Source: Lachnospiraceae bacterium AD3010 (GTDB lineage Bacteria > Bacillota > Clostridia > Lachnospirales > Lachnospiraceae). From it: DNA of 64,000 bases. Made by a program: the position numbers and the translations under genes. Of the stretch, positions 36,184 through 45,800 are shown piece after piece. A model generated the notes under the pieces. The model was not told where the DNA came from, did no database searches, and saw only the letters and a list, made by a program, of their open reading frames with translations. The stretch is from assembly GCA_000622025.1 (NCBI GenBank), contig JHWU01000019.1, positions 1 through 64,000 on the forward strand, written 5' to 3'. The stretch's first letter is position 1, and the number at the start of each line of letters is the position of its first letter.

Positions 36184-37452
36184 CTATCTTTCCTCCTTTA
36201 TAACGGTTTTTCCGGAAGAAACGGTTTCGTTCGTGAATTCATCTATGGTGAAGACGCCGGACAGAACGGAATTCTTGCCTATTGTCAATCCGGAAGGTAT
36301 CTCCGACTTCTCCGCAATGGTAACCAGCCCATGGGTGTAAATGGTGGGATCGGTCTCATTTTCAACCTCTTCCCCGTTACCTATGGTCACGCGGTCACCG
36401 ATGATGGCCTCTTCGGCGATTATGCCCCGCTCTATGTTGCAGTTCTCTCCGATGACCGTGCCGTTCATTATGATCGAGTCACGGACAACGGTGTCTTTCC
36501 CGATGGTGACACCGCAGCCGAGAACGGAATTGTAAACCTTCCCGAAGATCTGGCTGCCTTCTCCGATGATGCTCTTCTCTATCTCGGATTCATTTCCGAC
36601 AAACTGGGGAGTCACGATCTCGCTCTTTGTAAAGATCCTCCAGTATTCCTCATACAGATTGAATTCGGGAATGATGTCAATAAGCTCCATATTGGCTTCC
36701 CAATAGGAATTTAAGGTTCCCACATCCTTCCAGTAGCTGTTGTACTCATATGCAAAAAGCCGCTGCTTCTTGTCATGGCAGTAGGGGATGACATGCTTTC
36801 CGAAATCCAGACTGGACTGATCCGCGAGAGCGATGAGCGCTTCTTTCAGAACACTCCAGGAGAAGATGTAAATACCCATGGAGGCAAGATTGCTTCTCGG
36901 ATGCTCGGGCTTCTCTTCAAAGTCCGTGATCTTTCTGTTTTCGTCGGTAATGACTATTCCGAAGCGCTTAGCCTCTTCCATGGGAACGGGCATAGCGGCG
37001 ATGGTCACGTCGGCATCATTTTCCTTGTGGAAGTCCAGCATGACCTCATAGTCCATCTTGTAGATATGGTCACCGGAAAGAATAAGCACGTAATCCGGAT
37101 TGTAGCTCTCCATATATTCGATATTCTGCAATATGGCGTTGGCTGTTCCGGTGTACCATTCGCTGTTTACATTTTTTTCGAAGGGAGGCAGTACGGTAAC
37201 ACCGCCGATATAGCGGTCCAGATCCCAGGGGGTTCCGATACCTATATGAGAATTCAGCTTCAGGGGCTGATACTGGGTAAGTACACCCACTGTATCTATG
37301 CCGGAATTGATGCAGTTACTTAATGGGAAATCAATGATCCTGTACTTCCCTCCAAAGGGAACTGCAGGCTTTGCCATATGCGTTGTCAGGACTCCGAGTC
37401 TGCTGCCCTGTCCTCCTGCCAAAAGCATGGCGATTATCTCTTTTTTGATCAT
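36184..37452 (-). CDS. glgC: Glucose-1-phosphate adenylyltransferase
   Basis: Makes ADP-glucose for glycogen synthesis (422 aa from the chosen start). The nucleotide-binding motif is [16 protein letters not shown], followed by [31 protein letters not shown], the glucose-1-P region FEEKP and SYWKDVGT, and a C-terminal hexapeptide-repeat beta helix. The start at 37452 ([11 protein letters not shown]) is set by GAGGTG upstream; the longer frame to 37500 adds a non-family leader. It is transcribed with glgD (3-bp gap), pth and murC. Confidence 0.96.
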   Translation of the reverse strand: MIKKEIIAMLLAGGQGSRLGVLTTHMAKPAVPFGGKYRIIDFPLSNCINSGIDTVGVLTQYQPLKLNSHIGIGTPWDLDRYIGGVTVLPPFEKNVNSEWYTGTANAILQNIEYMESYNPDYVLILSGDHIYKMDYEVMLDFHKENDADVTIAAMPVPMEEAKRFGIVITDENRKITDFEEKPEHPRSNLASMGIYIFSWSVLKEALIALADQSSLDFGKHVIPYCHDKKQRLFAYEYNSYWKDVGTLNSYWEANMELIDIIPEFNLYEEYWRIFTKSEIVTPQFVGNESEIEKSIIGEGSQIFGKVYNSVLGCGVTIGKDTVVRDSIIMNGTVIGENCNIERGIIAEEAIIGDRVTIGNGEEVENETDPTIYTHGLVTIAEKSEIPSGLTIGKNSVLSGVFTIDEFTNETVSSGKTVIKEER

Positions 37453-37580
37453 CAGCATCACCTCATATTTTCTAAAGATAATTATGAAGTGATTATACAA
37501 CTAAAGAGGCGTTTTGTGTATATTTTTTACAAAAAAAACTGGAAAATCGAAAAAATTTCGTCATTTTTAATGTAGAGGGA

Positions 37581-39170
37581 TCAGCCGGTCTTTCCTCTTG
37601 CAAGCTTGTCGCTCTGCTTGCTTTCATCAATGGCGGCATTTTTCTCGGCGATGTGGAACTGGTCTCTTCCGCCGGCCTTTGACTCATAGAGCATATTGTC
37701 GGCACGCTTGATGCCGTCCATATATTCATTGTCGGTCACTGCAAACTCGGCTATACCTATGGATGCAGTCATGGAAAGCTCGGTCCCGTCATCGGTTTTT
37801 ACCTTTACGGCATGGACTGCCTCCATAACCTTCTGAGCGACCATGGTGACGCCGTCCTCGTCAAGTCCCAGATATACTCCCACGAATTCATCGCCGCCCC
37901 ATCTTATCAGATAGTCTGACTTTCTGAAGGTATGGTAAAGACTCGTAACGACCCTTTTAAGCACCACGTCTCCTATGTCATGCCCGTAGGTATCGTTTAT
38001 TTCCTTGAAGTGATCAACGTCCAGGAGCATAATGGCAGGACTGGCCTTTCCTTTTTTATAAGCCTCGAAGAACTGCTTCAGTTTCTCCTCGCCGTACTGA
38101 CGGCTGGTGGCCTTTGTAAGAGCGTCCCTCTCCACCTGATGCTTCAGCTTCTTCGTGATCTTCAGTGAAAATACCCTGTCGGATCTAAGGGTCATCACCA
38201 CCATAAATGCGAGGAGCAACAGGAAGATCACGGCTACCACCAGCTCGAATTTGATCATATACTGTTCCACCGGAGCATTGGTGTTCCGGACATAGATCGC
38301 TATGTCATCCATGTTGGAGCCCATGCTGACTATCCAGTTGTAATCCTTGAAAAGTCTGGAAAATACCAGTCTCGGAGCGCTCCCGCCGTCGCCGGTCTTT
38401 ATCGAGTAGGTGTAATGGTAATTGCCAAGATCCTTAAGCTTATCGAGTTCGTCCTGAAGGTATTCCTTCCCGTCGGCATCCGTTTCGCCGGTGGAAATAA
38501 GCCTTCCCTCAGTTCCTCTTTCCTCGGGATTTACAACACGTACCGCATAGTTTTTCCCGCCGTCGTAGTTCCTTATCTCATTTATCCAGATCCAGGTATT
38601 GCCGTCGAATTCATTATACATGACCTTCTGGATGATACTCTTTCTCACGATATCATCCATGGTCTGTCTCGTGATCCCGTAGATAATGGCGGTATTTCCC
38701 ACGCTGAAGCTGTCTGAGGAGATAAAGCTGTTCTTAAGCTCCTCCTCATTTCCGCTCCAGGCGTCACCGAGAAGCCCGTCCGTATCATAGAGGACTTCAT
38801 TGCTGTCCTTATTGTATGCCATATATGTCCAGTTACGGCTGTCGGGACGAGCGTCAAAGTATTCCTTGACCTCTTTTGCGGCATCCTTTCCGGCCTCTTC
38901 TGCGATAAGATGCACATAGTCCCTGCAGCTTTCGACCTGATCCTCGTATTCCTTGGTGCGGACGGCTCTTTCCGTTACTATATCCTCAACCAGGTTATTC
39001 ACGGTGTTTTCGAGAAAATGCTGTCTGAGCTCGAGGGCATTGGCGTAGAGCTGCTCCGTATAGAGCACACGTATCCTGAGGAACGCCTGATGCAGAAGCA
39101 GCAGTATCGCTATGGTCATCACGACTATTATTGCAATTGTCTGGGGTCTGACCTTTTGTTTACTCTTCAT
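37581..39170 (-). CDS. Membrane diguanylate cyclase with a periplasmic-type sensor domain
   Basis: A 529-aa protein: membrane helix at ~12-32, a ~255-residue extracytoplasmic sensor (dCache-like, with YAVRVVNPEE, HYTYSIK and WIVSMGSNMDDI), a second membrane helix at ~298-318, then a GGDEF domain. The signature IRWGGDEF (Gly425-Phe429) is intact, so it should make cyclic di-GMP from GTP. I see no RxxD-type inhibitory site directly upstream. It has no close operon partners; the HD-GYP protein elsewhere in the window would act in the opposite direction. Confidence 0.92.
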   Translation of the reverse strand: MKSKQKVRPQTIAIIVVMTIAILLLLHQAFLRIRVLYTEQLYANALELRQHFLENTVNNLVEDIVTERAVRTKEYEDQVESCRDYVHLIAEEAGKDAAKEVKEYFDARPDSRNWTYMAYNKDSNEVLYDTDGLLGDAWSGNEEELKNSFISSDSFSVGNTAIIYGITRQTMDDIVRKSIIQKVMYNEFDGNTWIWINEIRNYDGGKNYAVRVVNPEERGTEGRLISTGETDADGKEYLQDELDKLKDLGNYHYTYSIKTGDGGSAPRLVFSRLFKDYNWIVSMGSNMDDIAIYVRNTNAPVEQYMIKFELVVAVIFLLLLAFMVVMTLRSDRVFSLKITKKLKHQVERDALTKATSRQYGEEKLKQFFEAYKKGKASPAIMLLDVDHFKEINDTYGHDIGDVVLKRVVTSLYHTFRKSDYLIRWGGDEFVGVYLGLDEDGVTMVAQKVMEAVHAVKVKTDDGTELSMTASIGIAEFAVTDNEYMDGIKRADNMLYESKAGGRDQFHIAEKNAAIDESKQSDKLARGKTG

Positions 39171-39203
39171 AATGAATAATGATACACGATTTCCCTGTAT
39201 TTG

Positions 39204-40577
39204 TTAAATCCGGGGTTCATACTTTTTTGATCTTTTGGAATAGGGATTGATCCAGCTGAAGCACAGGTAGTAGCGAAGCCACGCCGTTATGGCGCTCACT
39301 ACCCAGACCACTCCTGCGGAGATCCATATTCCGGGGATGCCCATCCCTAAGTACTTTGTCATAAGTAGAGGAATGGTGAAGCGTCCGATGATCTCCACTA
39401 TCCCGTTAAACAGGGCAAAGAACGCATCTCCCATGCCTGTTAGGAGCCCCCTCACCACATAGATGATACCGAGGGGGATATAGAAGAGGCTTGTGACTCT
39501 GAGGCCGAAGGCCCCGAGAGCGATCACCTCCGGATCCGTAACGAAGAGACCGGTGATAGCCCCTCCGAAAAGCTGCATAGTAAGTATCAATACGGCAGAC
39601 AGGACCACCATGATGAGAAGACCCTTTCTGTAACCCGAGTACACCCGGTCGTATTTCTTCGCACCGTAGTTCTGGCCGCAGAAGGTGGCGATGGAAGCGC
39701 CGAGAGTGGTAAAGGGCTGGTGGATAAGCTGTTCTATCCTGTTCGTGGCGGTATAGGCTGCGACAACCACCGTTCCGTAGGAATTGACGATCCGCTGTAC
39801 CGCCATTCCCGAAACCGCGATAAGTCCGAACTGCAAGGACATGGGAACTCCGAGCCGGAGCACCTTCCATGACATCGAGGAGGAGAGCTGAAGCTCACTT
39901 CTCTTTATTCTGAAGTAAGGATTTATCCTGTACGCATAAAGCCCGCATAAGACCGCCGCCAGAAGCTGGGCTATAACGGTGGCAAGGGCTGCGCCCCGTA
40001 TACCGGTATGCAGTACACAGACAAAGAGAAGGTCCAGTCCGATATTGATAAGTGCCGACAGAATAAGGAAATAAAGGGGAGTTCTCGCATCCCCGAGAGC
40101 TCTAAGCATGGACGCAAGGTAATTATATAAGGACACAAAGAGAAGCCCGGCGCTCAGATAGCGGATATAAGTTGCAGCATCGGACAAAATGTCCGAAGGG
40201 GTGCCAAGGAGCTCAAGAAGGGCGGTGGCCGAGAAAAACCCGATAATTCCAAAGACGATCGGAACTATGAGCATAATGAAGCCTGTATTTACGATGGCCG
40301 ACTTCACTTTTCTGTCATCACGGGCACCATAACACTGTGAAACGATTATTCCTCCGCCGTTTCCGATCCCGTTGCAGAGGGCAAAAAAGAGAAAGGCGAT
40401 GGAGCCCGTGGATCCCACCGCAGCAAGGGCAGTAGACCCCACAAAGCGCCCAACGATTATGGAGTCTGCGATATTATAGATCTGCTGGAAAATATTACCT
40501 ATGAGGGAGGGCAGGGCAAAGATTATAAGGTGCCTGACCGTGTCCCCGCTTGTCATATCGGTTGTGTGCTCTTTCAT
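39204..40577 (-). CDS. MATE-family efflux transporter
   Basis: A 457-aa protein with twelve predicted membrane helices in two MATE repeats (DTVRHLIIFALPSLIGNIFQQIYNIADSIIVGRFVG and the second at SWKVLRLGVPMSLQFGLIAVSG). It exports drugs or metabolites using Na+ or H+; the substrate is unknown. The start codon follows a Shine-Dalgarno-like AGGA that lies in the end of the adjacent REP-like repeat. A basic C-terminus ends the protein. Confidence 0.93.
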   Translation of the reverse strand: MKEHTTDMTSGDTVRHLIIFALPSLIGNIFQQIYNIADSIIVGRFVGSTALAAVGSTGSIAFLFFALCNGIGNGGGIIVSQCYGARDDRKVKSAIVNTGFIMLIVPIVFGIIGFFSATALLELLGTPSDILSDAATYIRYLSAGLLFVSLYNYLASMLRALGDARTPLYFLILSALINIGLDLLFVCVLHTGIRGAALATVIAQLLAAVLCGLYAYRINPYFRIKRSELQLSSSMSWKVLRLGVPMSLQFGLIAVSGMAVQRIVNSYGTVVVAAYTATNRIEQLIHQPFTTLGASIATFCGQNYGAKKYDRVYSGYRKGLLIMVVLSAVLILTMQLFGGAITGLFVTDPEVIALGAFGLRVTSLFYIPLGIIYVVRGLLTGMGDAFFALFNGIVEIIGRFTIPLLMTKYLGMGIPGIWISAGVVWVVSAITAWLRYYLCFSWINPYSKRSKKYEPRI

Positions 40578-40580
40578 ATA

Positions 40581-40707
40581 GTCATCCTGAGGGCGAAGCC
40601 CCCTGTCATCCTGAGGGCCAGCTCTCTGTCATCCTGAGGGCGAAGCCCCCTGTCATCCTGAGGGCGAAGCTCCCCTGTCATCCTGAGGGCGAAGCCCGAA
40701 GGATCTT
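40581..40707. repeat. REP-like array of four to five copies upstream of the MATE gene
   Basis: Successive GTCATCCTGAGGGCGAAGCC units with short spacers (CCCCT, TCTCT), the last ending in GAAGGATCTT. The first unit abuts the MATE start codon on the other strand. Confidence 0.9.
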
Positions 40708-40768
40708 CCCTCCGGGTGTCCTAGTATTATTGCAGAGAATCCCCCACTATTCAGCCTGCAACCCGGAA

Positions 40769-40797
40769 TTGACAATTATTTTCTCAAATACTATAAT
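40769..40797 (+). promoter_or_regulatory. Consensus sigma-A promoter of the SRP RNA gene
   Basis: Perfect TTGACA (40769-40774), 17-bp spacer, perfect TATAAT (40792-40797). A consensus promoter like this fits a highly transcribed stable RNA. Confidence 0.9.
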
Positions 40798-40817
40798 CGG
40801 GTAACCATTGAAAAAAT

Positions 40818-40967
40818 GGGAAGAGTGATCAACCTCTCTTTAGGACTCCGGTCCCATGCAATGGAAATCCGTGAACCGTGTCAGGTCGGGAACGAAGCAG
40901 CACTAAGCGGAACCTTCCATGTGACGTGGGGCAACCGGGGTCTTAAAGAGGGGTTGATTTTCTCTTG
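40818..40967 (+). ncRNA. ffs: Signal recognition particle RNA (small bacterial type)
   Basis: The region contains the conserved SRP apical domain (GTCAGGTCGGGAACGAAGCA then GCACTAAGCGG, the Ffh-binding internal loops and GNRA-like tetraloop region). Long complementary arms lie on both sides: GATCAACC...TTTAGGACTCCGG pairs with CCGGGGTCTTAAA...GGTTGAT, giving one long hairpin of about 150 nt. A run of T's interspersed with C ends it. It scaffolds Ffh for co-translational membrane targeting. The overlapping short open frame is not a gene. Exact ends are estimated. Confidence 0.92.
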
Positions 40968-40989
40968 CAGAGCAAACATTTGTGTGTTA

Positions 40990-41027
40990 TTGTTATGTCA
41001 ACAAAATATGTAAAGTAGACATAACAA
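40990..41027. promoter_or_regulatory. 10-bp perfect inverted repeat just before the start codon
   Basis: TTGTTATGTC (40990-40999) and GACATAACAA (41018-41027) flank an 18-bp AT-rich centre and end one base before the ATG of the next gene. It could be an operator or an mRNA hairpin controlling translation; no Shine-Dalgarno is seen. Confidence 0.6.
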
Positions 41028-41028
41028 A

Positions 41029-42720
41029 ATGATTTTTCAGTATCTTAGAAAACGAACAGCCGTTTTTCTGGCATTTATCACTTTAATCACAGCTTGCTTT
41101 TCTTCTCCTTACCTCATTCAGGCGGAGGAGCTTTCCGCGAACCTCATTATTTCCGGTGGATCCGAGCCGGGAGAAACTGTCTCGGAGGAGGCCGTCTTTT
41201 CTACAGGTTCCGCATCCGATAATAAAAATGATGACAAGGATTCCCCGGATGACAGCATATCATTGGATCAGGCGGACAGCGACACGGTATCGGGAGATGA
41301 CAGTCCCTCCGATAATAGTCTTTCCGATAACAGCACCTCCGATAACGAGGTTTCAGAAAACAAGCCCGAAAGAATAAAGGAAGACTGGGAGATAGCTTCG
41401 ATTGACGGAGTTACCGTAAGATCCTTAAGCGCGGATTTCACAAAGCCCGTTGCCTTTCTCACAAAGAAAAAGCTGGTATTAAACGGTATGAGGCGTTCTG
41501 TCAGTGATGATACCTACATTGTCTTTAATGTGGATGGAGACTATGAGCTTTCAGGCCTGACCGGCGGAGGGCTTGAGGTGTCCGTAAATAAGCTTTCCTA
41601 TAACGGTCTGCCGGCATACCGCCTCAGTGTATCGGCGACTGCTGAATCTTCGAAGGGGACCACAAAATTTTTCATAATACCCAAAAACAGAATGAACGGA
41701 AAAGAGCTGAATAAGCTGAAGCTCATTGTATCCGTAAAAAAGAAAAATCCTCCGGTCAGATGGAAAAACAAGGTAGTAACCTTGAGCAGATCGGTCAAGG
41801 GGGATTTTGCGCTGAATACCCCGAATATTGACGGGGTGTCCATAGTACCGCTCTCCGGGAACGAGAGGTATAAGCCGAAGATCCCGGCCTGTCTTCAGGT
41901 ACGGCTGCAGAATGAGAACACCATAAAGATAACCGCGGGGGAGGGAATGAAGCTGAATAAATCCTACCCGGTGACACTGTGGCTTATGTACACCGACAGT
42001 ACTTCGATAAAGGCTGTAAAGAGAAAGTTTAATGTAAGGGTAACTGACAAGCCGAAGAGCGTAAAGCTGAAAAGGCTTAAGGGAAGCTCGCTTAATCTTT
42101 CCGACAGGGACGGCACCGCCCTGCACTACAAACCCATTATAAAGAATACGGGATTTGTGGTAAATGACGTAAGCTTTAAGGAAGGAAGCCTTTCTGAAAA
42201 CTATGTGATAGAAAAAACATATGATCCGTCCACTATGGAGGTGACGGACTTCTATGTACGCGCCAAAAAAGGAGCGGAGATCCGGCGTGGAAAGGATATC
42301 TTCAATTTTGACCTGCTGCTTCAGGCTCCCAGGATGGATGCCGGCAATGTGAATCAGAGCGCATCCGCCAGGGCAAAAAAGAAATCCACAAAAATAAAGA
42401 CCACCTTTGTGAGCGGAAATGCCCTAAAGATCAATGAGACCCTGTCCGATAATCATGTTGCGGGGAGCATAGAACTCAGAGTAATCTCCCCGAAGTATGC
42501 CGCTATCGACTGGGCTTCCATAAAGGATCTTACAAATAATGATGCGTTCAGGACAGAATGGACCATAGACAGATGGGGACAGGCTGCCAGGATACGGATA
42601 GAGATCGATAAAAATAAAGTCAGATCAGGGAAAAGATATTCTCTTGTATATTCCATAAAAGCACGGGGAGCCGATGCGGGTACAGCGCCGACAAAGATTG
42701 TTGTAAAATACAAGGCGTAA
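41029..42720 (+). CDS. Secreted protein of unknown function with Asp/Ser/Asn-rich linker
   Basis: A 563-aa protein. A signal peptide (RKRTAVFLAFITLITACFSSPYLIQA) is followed by a ~75-residue low-complexity region with SDNS/SDNE repeats, then ~440 residues of beta-rich sequence with Lys-rich segments, probably several Ig-like or similar modules. No catalytic motif or wall anchor is recognised. Its linker resembles that of the next gene (VSEN repeats), suggesting a shared surface role. The ATG lacks a visible Shine-Dalgarno and directly follows an inverted repeat. Confidence 0.7.
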   Translation: MIFQYLRKRTAVFLAFITLITACFSSPYLIQAEELSANLIISGGSEPGETVSEEAVFSTGSASDNKNDDKDSPDDSISLDQADSDTVSGDDSPSDNSLSDNSTSDNEVSENKPERIKEDWEIASIDGVTVRSLSADFTKPVAFLTKKKLVLNGMRRSVSDDTYIVFNVDGDYELSGLTGGGLEVSVNKLSYNGLPAYRLSVSATAESSKGTTKFFIIPKNRMNGKELNKLKLIVSVKKKNPPVRWKNKVVTLSRSVKGDFALNTPNIDGVSIVPLSGNERYKPKIPACLQVRLQNENTIKITAGEGMKLNKSYPVTLWLMYTDSTSIKAVKRKFNVRVTDKPKSVKLKRLKGSSLNLSDRDGTALHYKPIIKNTGFVVNDVSFKEGSLSENYVIEKTYDPSTMEVTDFYVRAKKGAEIRRGKDIFNFDLLLQAPRMDAGNVNQSASARAKKKSTKIKTTFVSGNALKINETLSDNHVAGSIELRVISPKYAAIDWASIKDLTNNDAFRTEWTIDRWGQAARIRIEIDKNKVRSGKRYSLVYSIKARGADAGTAPTKIVVKYKA

Positions 42721-42763
42721 AATATTTAAAATTGTTCGTGCCTTTTAAGCAAATCTTAATTTT

Positions 42764-42792
42764 TTGCTATTATACTTATTTTGTTGTATAAT
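42764..42792 (+). promoter_or_regulatory. Probable sigma-A promoter of the large secreted peptidase gene
   Basis: TTGCTA (42764-42769), 17-bp spacer, TATAAT (42787-42792), about 58 bp before the ATG. Confidence 0.6.
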
Positions 42793-42850
42793 ATTCTGCA
42801 CGCAATTTGAACGGTATCAGCCTTGAAGATACCCGTAGGGACTTCCGAAT

Positions 42851-45800
42851 ATGAAAAAGCGCTTCAGAAAAATATCAATTATATTAATGGCATCCCTTAT
42901 ACTTTCTTCTGTTTCAGGTTCTGTATTTGCAGAGCCTCCTTCTGATGGGATGGATGAAGCGATCCTGTCTTCCCTTTCTCTTGACGAAATTGACGGCAGT
43001 GACGGTGAAAGCATAGACAATTTCGAAGAAGAAGCCGGGGTTGACGGCTATGAGAATGAGGAGCAGGAGGAAGAAGATATAGATGGCGCTCCCCGGGAAG
43101 AGCAGGGGGATGCTGAACAGGAAGAGCAGCAGCCGGGTACTGAACAGGAGGAACAGCAGCCGGGCAGCGAACAGGAAGAACAGCAGCCGGGGACTGAGCA
43201 GGAGGAACAGCAGCCGGAACAGGGGGAAGGACAGCAGGACGGGCAGTCCGACGATCAGATTCAGGAAGAAGAGGGCTCTGTTGATTCCAATAATAATATC
43301 TCAGACGAGGACAGCGAGTCCGATAATGAGATTGATGAACAGGCTGAAAGCGGCGAGATACAGGGCGAAGAAAATAGCGGGATACAGGAAGGTGAGGAAG
43401 GAAGCACCTCTGCCAATAATATAGAAGAAACAGCATTATCCGAAAACTCTGTGGAAGAGACTGTTTCCGATAATATCATACCCGGGGAGGATACTGATCT
43501 TACCCTTTCCGGAAATGAGGTTTCCGGAAATGAGGTTTCTGAGAATTCCATTTCGGAGAATGAAGTGTCCGAAAATGCGGTGTCCGAAAACGAGGTATCG
43601 GAGAATGAGGTTTCCGAAAACGAGATAAAAGACTCGGTATCGAAAAATGAGGCCGAAGAAGAGACCGAAGAGGAGCCCCAGTACTATGGCGGCAATATCG
43701 ATATGTTTATGGACTTCGAGTCTGACACGGTTGAGGAAATATCCGAAGCATCCGACGCGAGGCTTGCTTCCCTTGCGTCCTCCGGAGAGGCGGGGCTGAG
43801 CTCGCTGGAGTCGGAGAAGAGCCAGTATTATGTTCCATACGAAAAATACATAGGTAACATTTCTAATAATATGGAGGGTATATCCGAGAATTCGGCTAAT
43901 GACAACAGGTTGTGCTGGGCATATACGGCGGCGGCGTTGGCGGATATAAATCTGGTAAAGAAAGGCTATAAAGGAAAGGACGAGCACGTAGATCCGATTC
44001 AGATAGCACAAGCTACGTATAATAAATATAGATATGATAGTTATGGTGAAACGTGGAAAATGACATCAGAAACGCCATATTTTGATGAGGACAAGTTGAC
44101 TGAAGAAAGTGGCTCACATACGAATCGATATTGGGATCATACCGGATTTATTAAGAGCACATCTAATATCAGAAGCTCTAGTGATAACAAGTATCATGAT
44201 GATGATTATGAGCTTATAGATGTTACAAAGACAGAAGAATTAAAAACAGCAAGTGGAAATCTCCTGTTTGCTACTTTTAATTTTGAACGTTGGGCGTCTC
44301 CATATTTAGTAGGAGGAGATTCGAATAGTGACGGAAATGATAGTATTGATAGCTCAGATGATGATGGTCATCTGAATTTTGAAGCGGATACCAGTGGAGT
44401 AGGTGCCCAGCTTCAAAATGCATATTGGGTTCCCAGCACAGATATTGAGGCTATAAAGGCAATGATCGTTGATCATGGTGCGGTTGGGATACAGATGAAC
44501 AGAAAAGCTAATGGTCCAAATAAAACGAAATTATCAGGTCTAGTGTCTGGAAATGAACATATTCACAGAACAGATGAACATAGGTCATGGTATCAGTTTA
44601 TTCCGATATATAACGGATATAGAACAGATCACACAGTAGCTCTTGTGGGGTGGGATGATTCTGTAGGCAAAGATTGTTTTAAGAAATGGAATATCGGAGA
44701 TAGAAAAAATATTGAACCGAGTCGAACTGGGGCATTTCTTGCTCTAAGCCCAACTGTAAAAGGATGCAAAGATAAGGATTATACATATGATTATTTCTGG
44801 ATCTCCTATGATGATGCCGCGTTCAAGGCTTATAACAGTAAATACAGGTATGCCGTTGCGTATGACTTTGCAGAAAATGATACCAGTGATTACAGCTACG
44901 GCTATGACGGTTCCAATTACTTTAATTCCTTCTCCACCAAGAAGGTATACGGTATCTTTAAGTCCGGTCATTCCGGAAAGACGGGCAGTGGAAATGTTGA
45001 GGTTTTGAAGTCCATCGGAGTCGGCGTTCAGGATGCCGGACGCTACAGGCTTACCATATACAGCGGCTACGATCCCACAGGGAAAAGGTATCTGAATCAA
45101 TATGAGGTGCTGACCCAGCAGATAGAGCTGAGCTACCCGGGGTATCATACCGTGGAGCTGGATGAGCCCATACTGTTTTACAAGAATGACACCATATCTG
45201 TCTGCTTTGAAAAGGTGGATTCGACAGATTTCCATATGCTTGTGGATGGATTTTATGATCCGAAACGGGATAACTATACTTCCAAGAGCACGTCGGGTGA
45301 AAGGGTGAAGGGGTGCAGTATCGCCTCCGAGAATGGGGTGTTATTTTCTTCTTTTACCAACGGAACCAGAGTGGGAGCCGAAAGCTTCTTTATGAGTGTA
45401 TCCGGGAATAATAACGGCTCTGTGGTTCAGGGAAGTGTTATCCCATATTCCGGGAGCAGTTCCAAATATATGGGCATTACCCCCCGTATGAGGCTCTATA
45501 CCTCGGATATAAAGGTTCCGAAGAATATCGATCAGACAATGCTGGATGTCAAGCTGAAGAAGTATATCTGGACCCATACGGGAAAGGCTATCACACCCAT
45601 GCCTGAGGTACTGGTTGATTTCTCCATGACCCAGGATGGAATACCGCATGACAGAGGACATCGAGAATATCCCGAAGCCCTTGTCATGTACAATAAGATC
45701 GGCGATGTGGAGAGCCACTATAATTACGTCGGGGTTAATAATAAGGACACCGGCATAGCTGCCGTGATAGTCCGGGGAAAGGGTGATATTTTCTCCGGAG

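Noticed and set aside
40816-41013. 65-aa protein gene
   Set aside because: The frame coincides with the SRP RNA and its pairing arms; there is no ribosome binding site.
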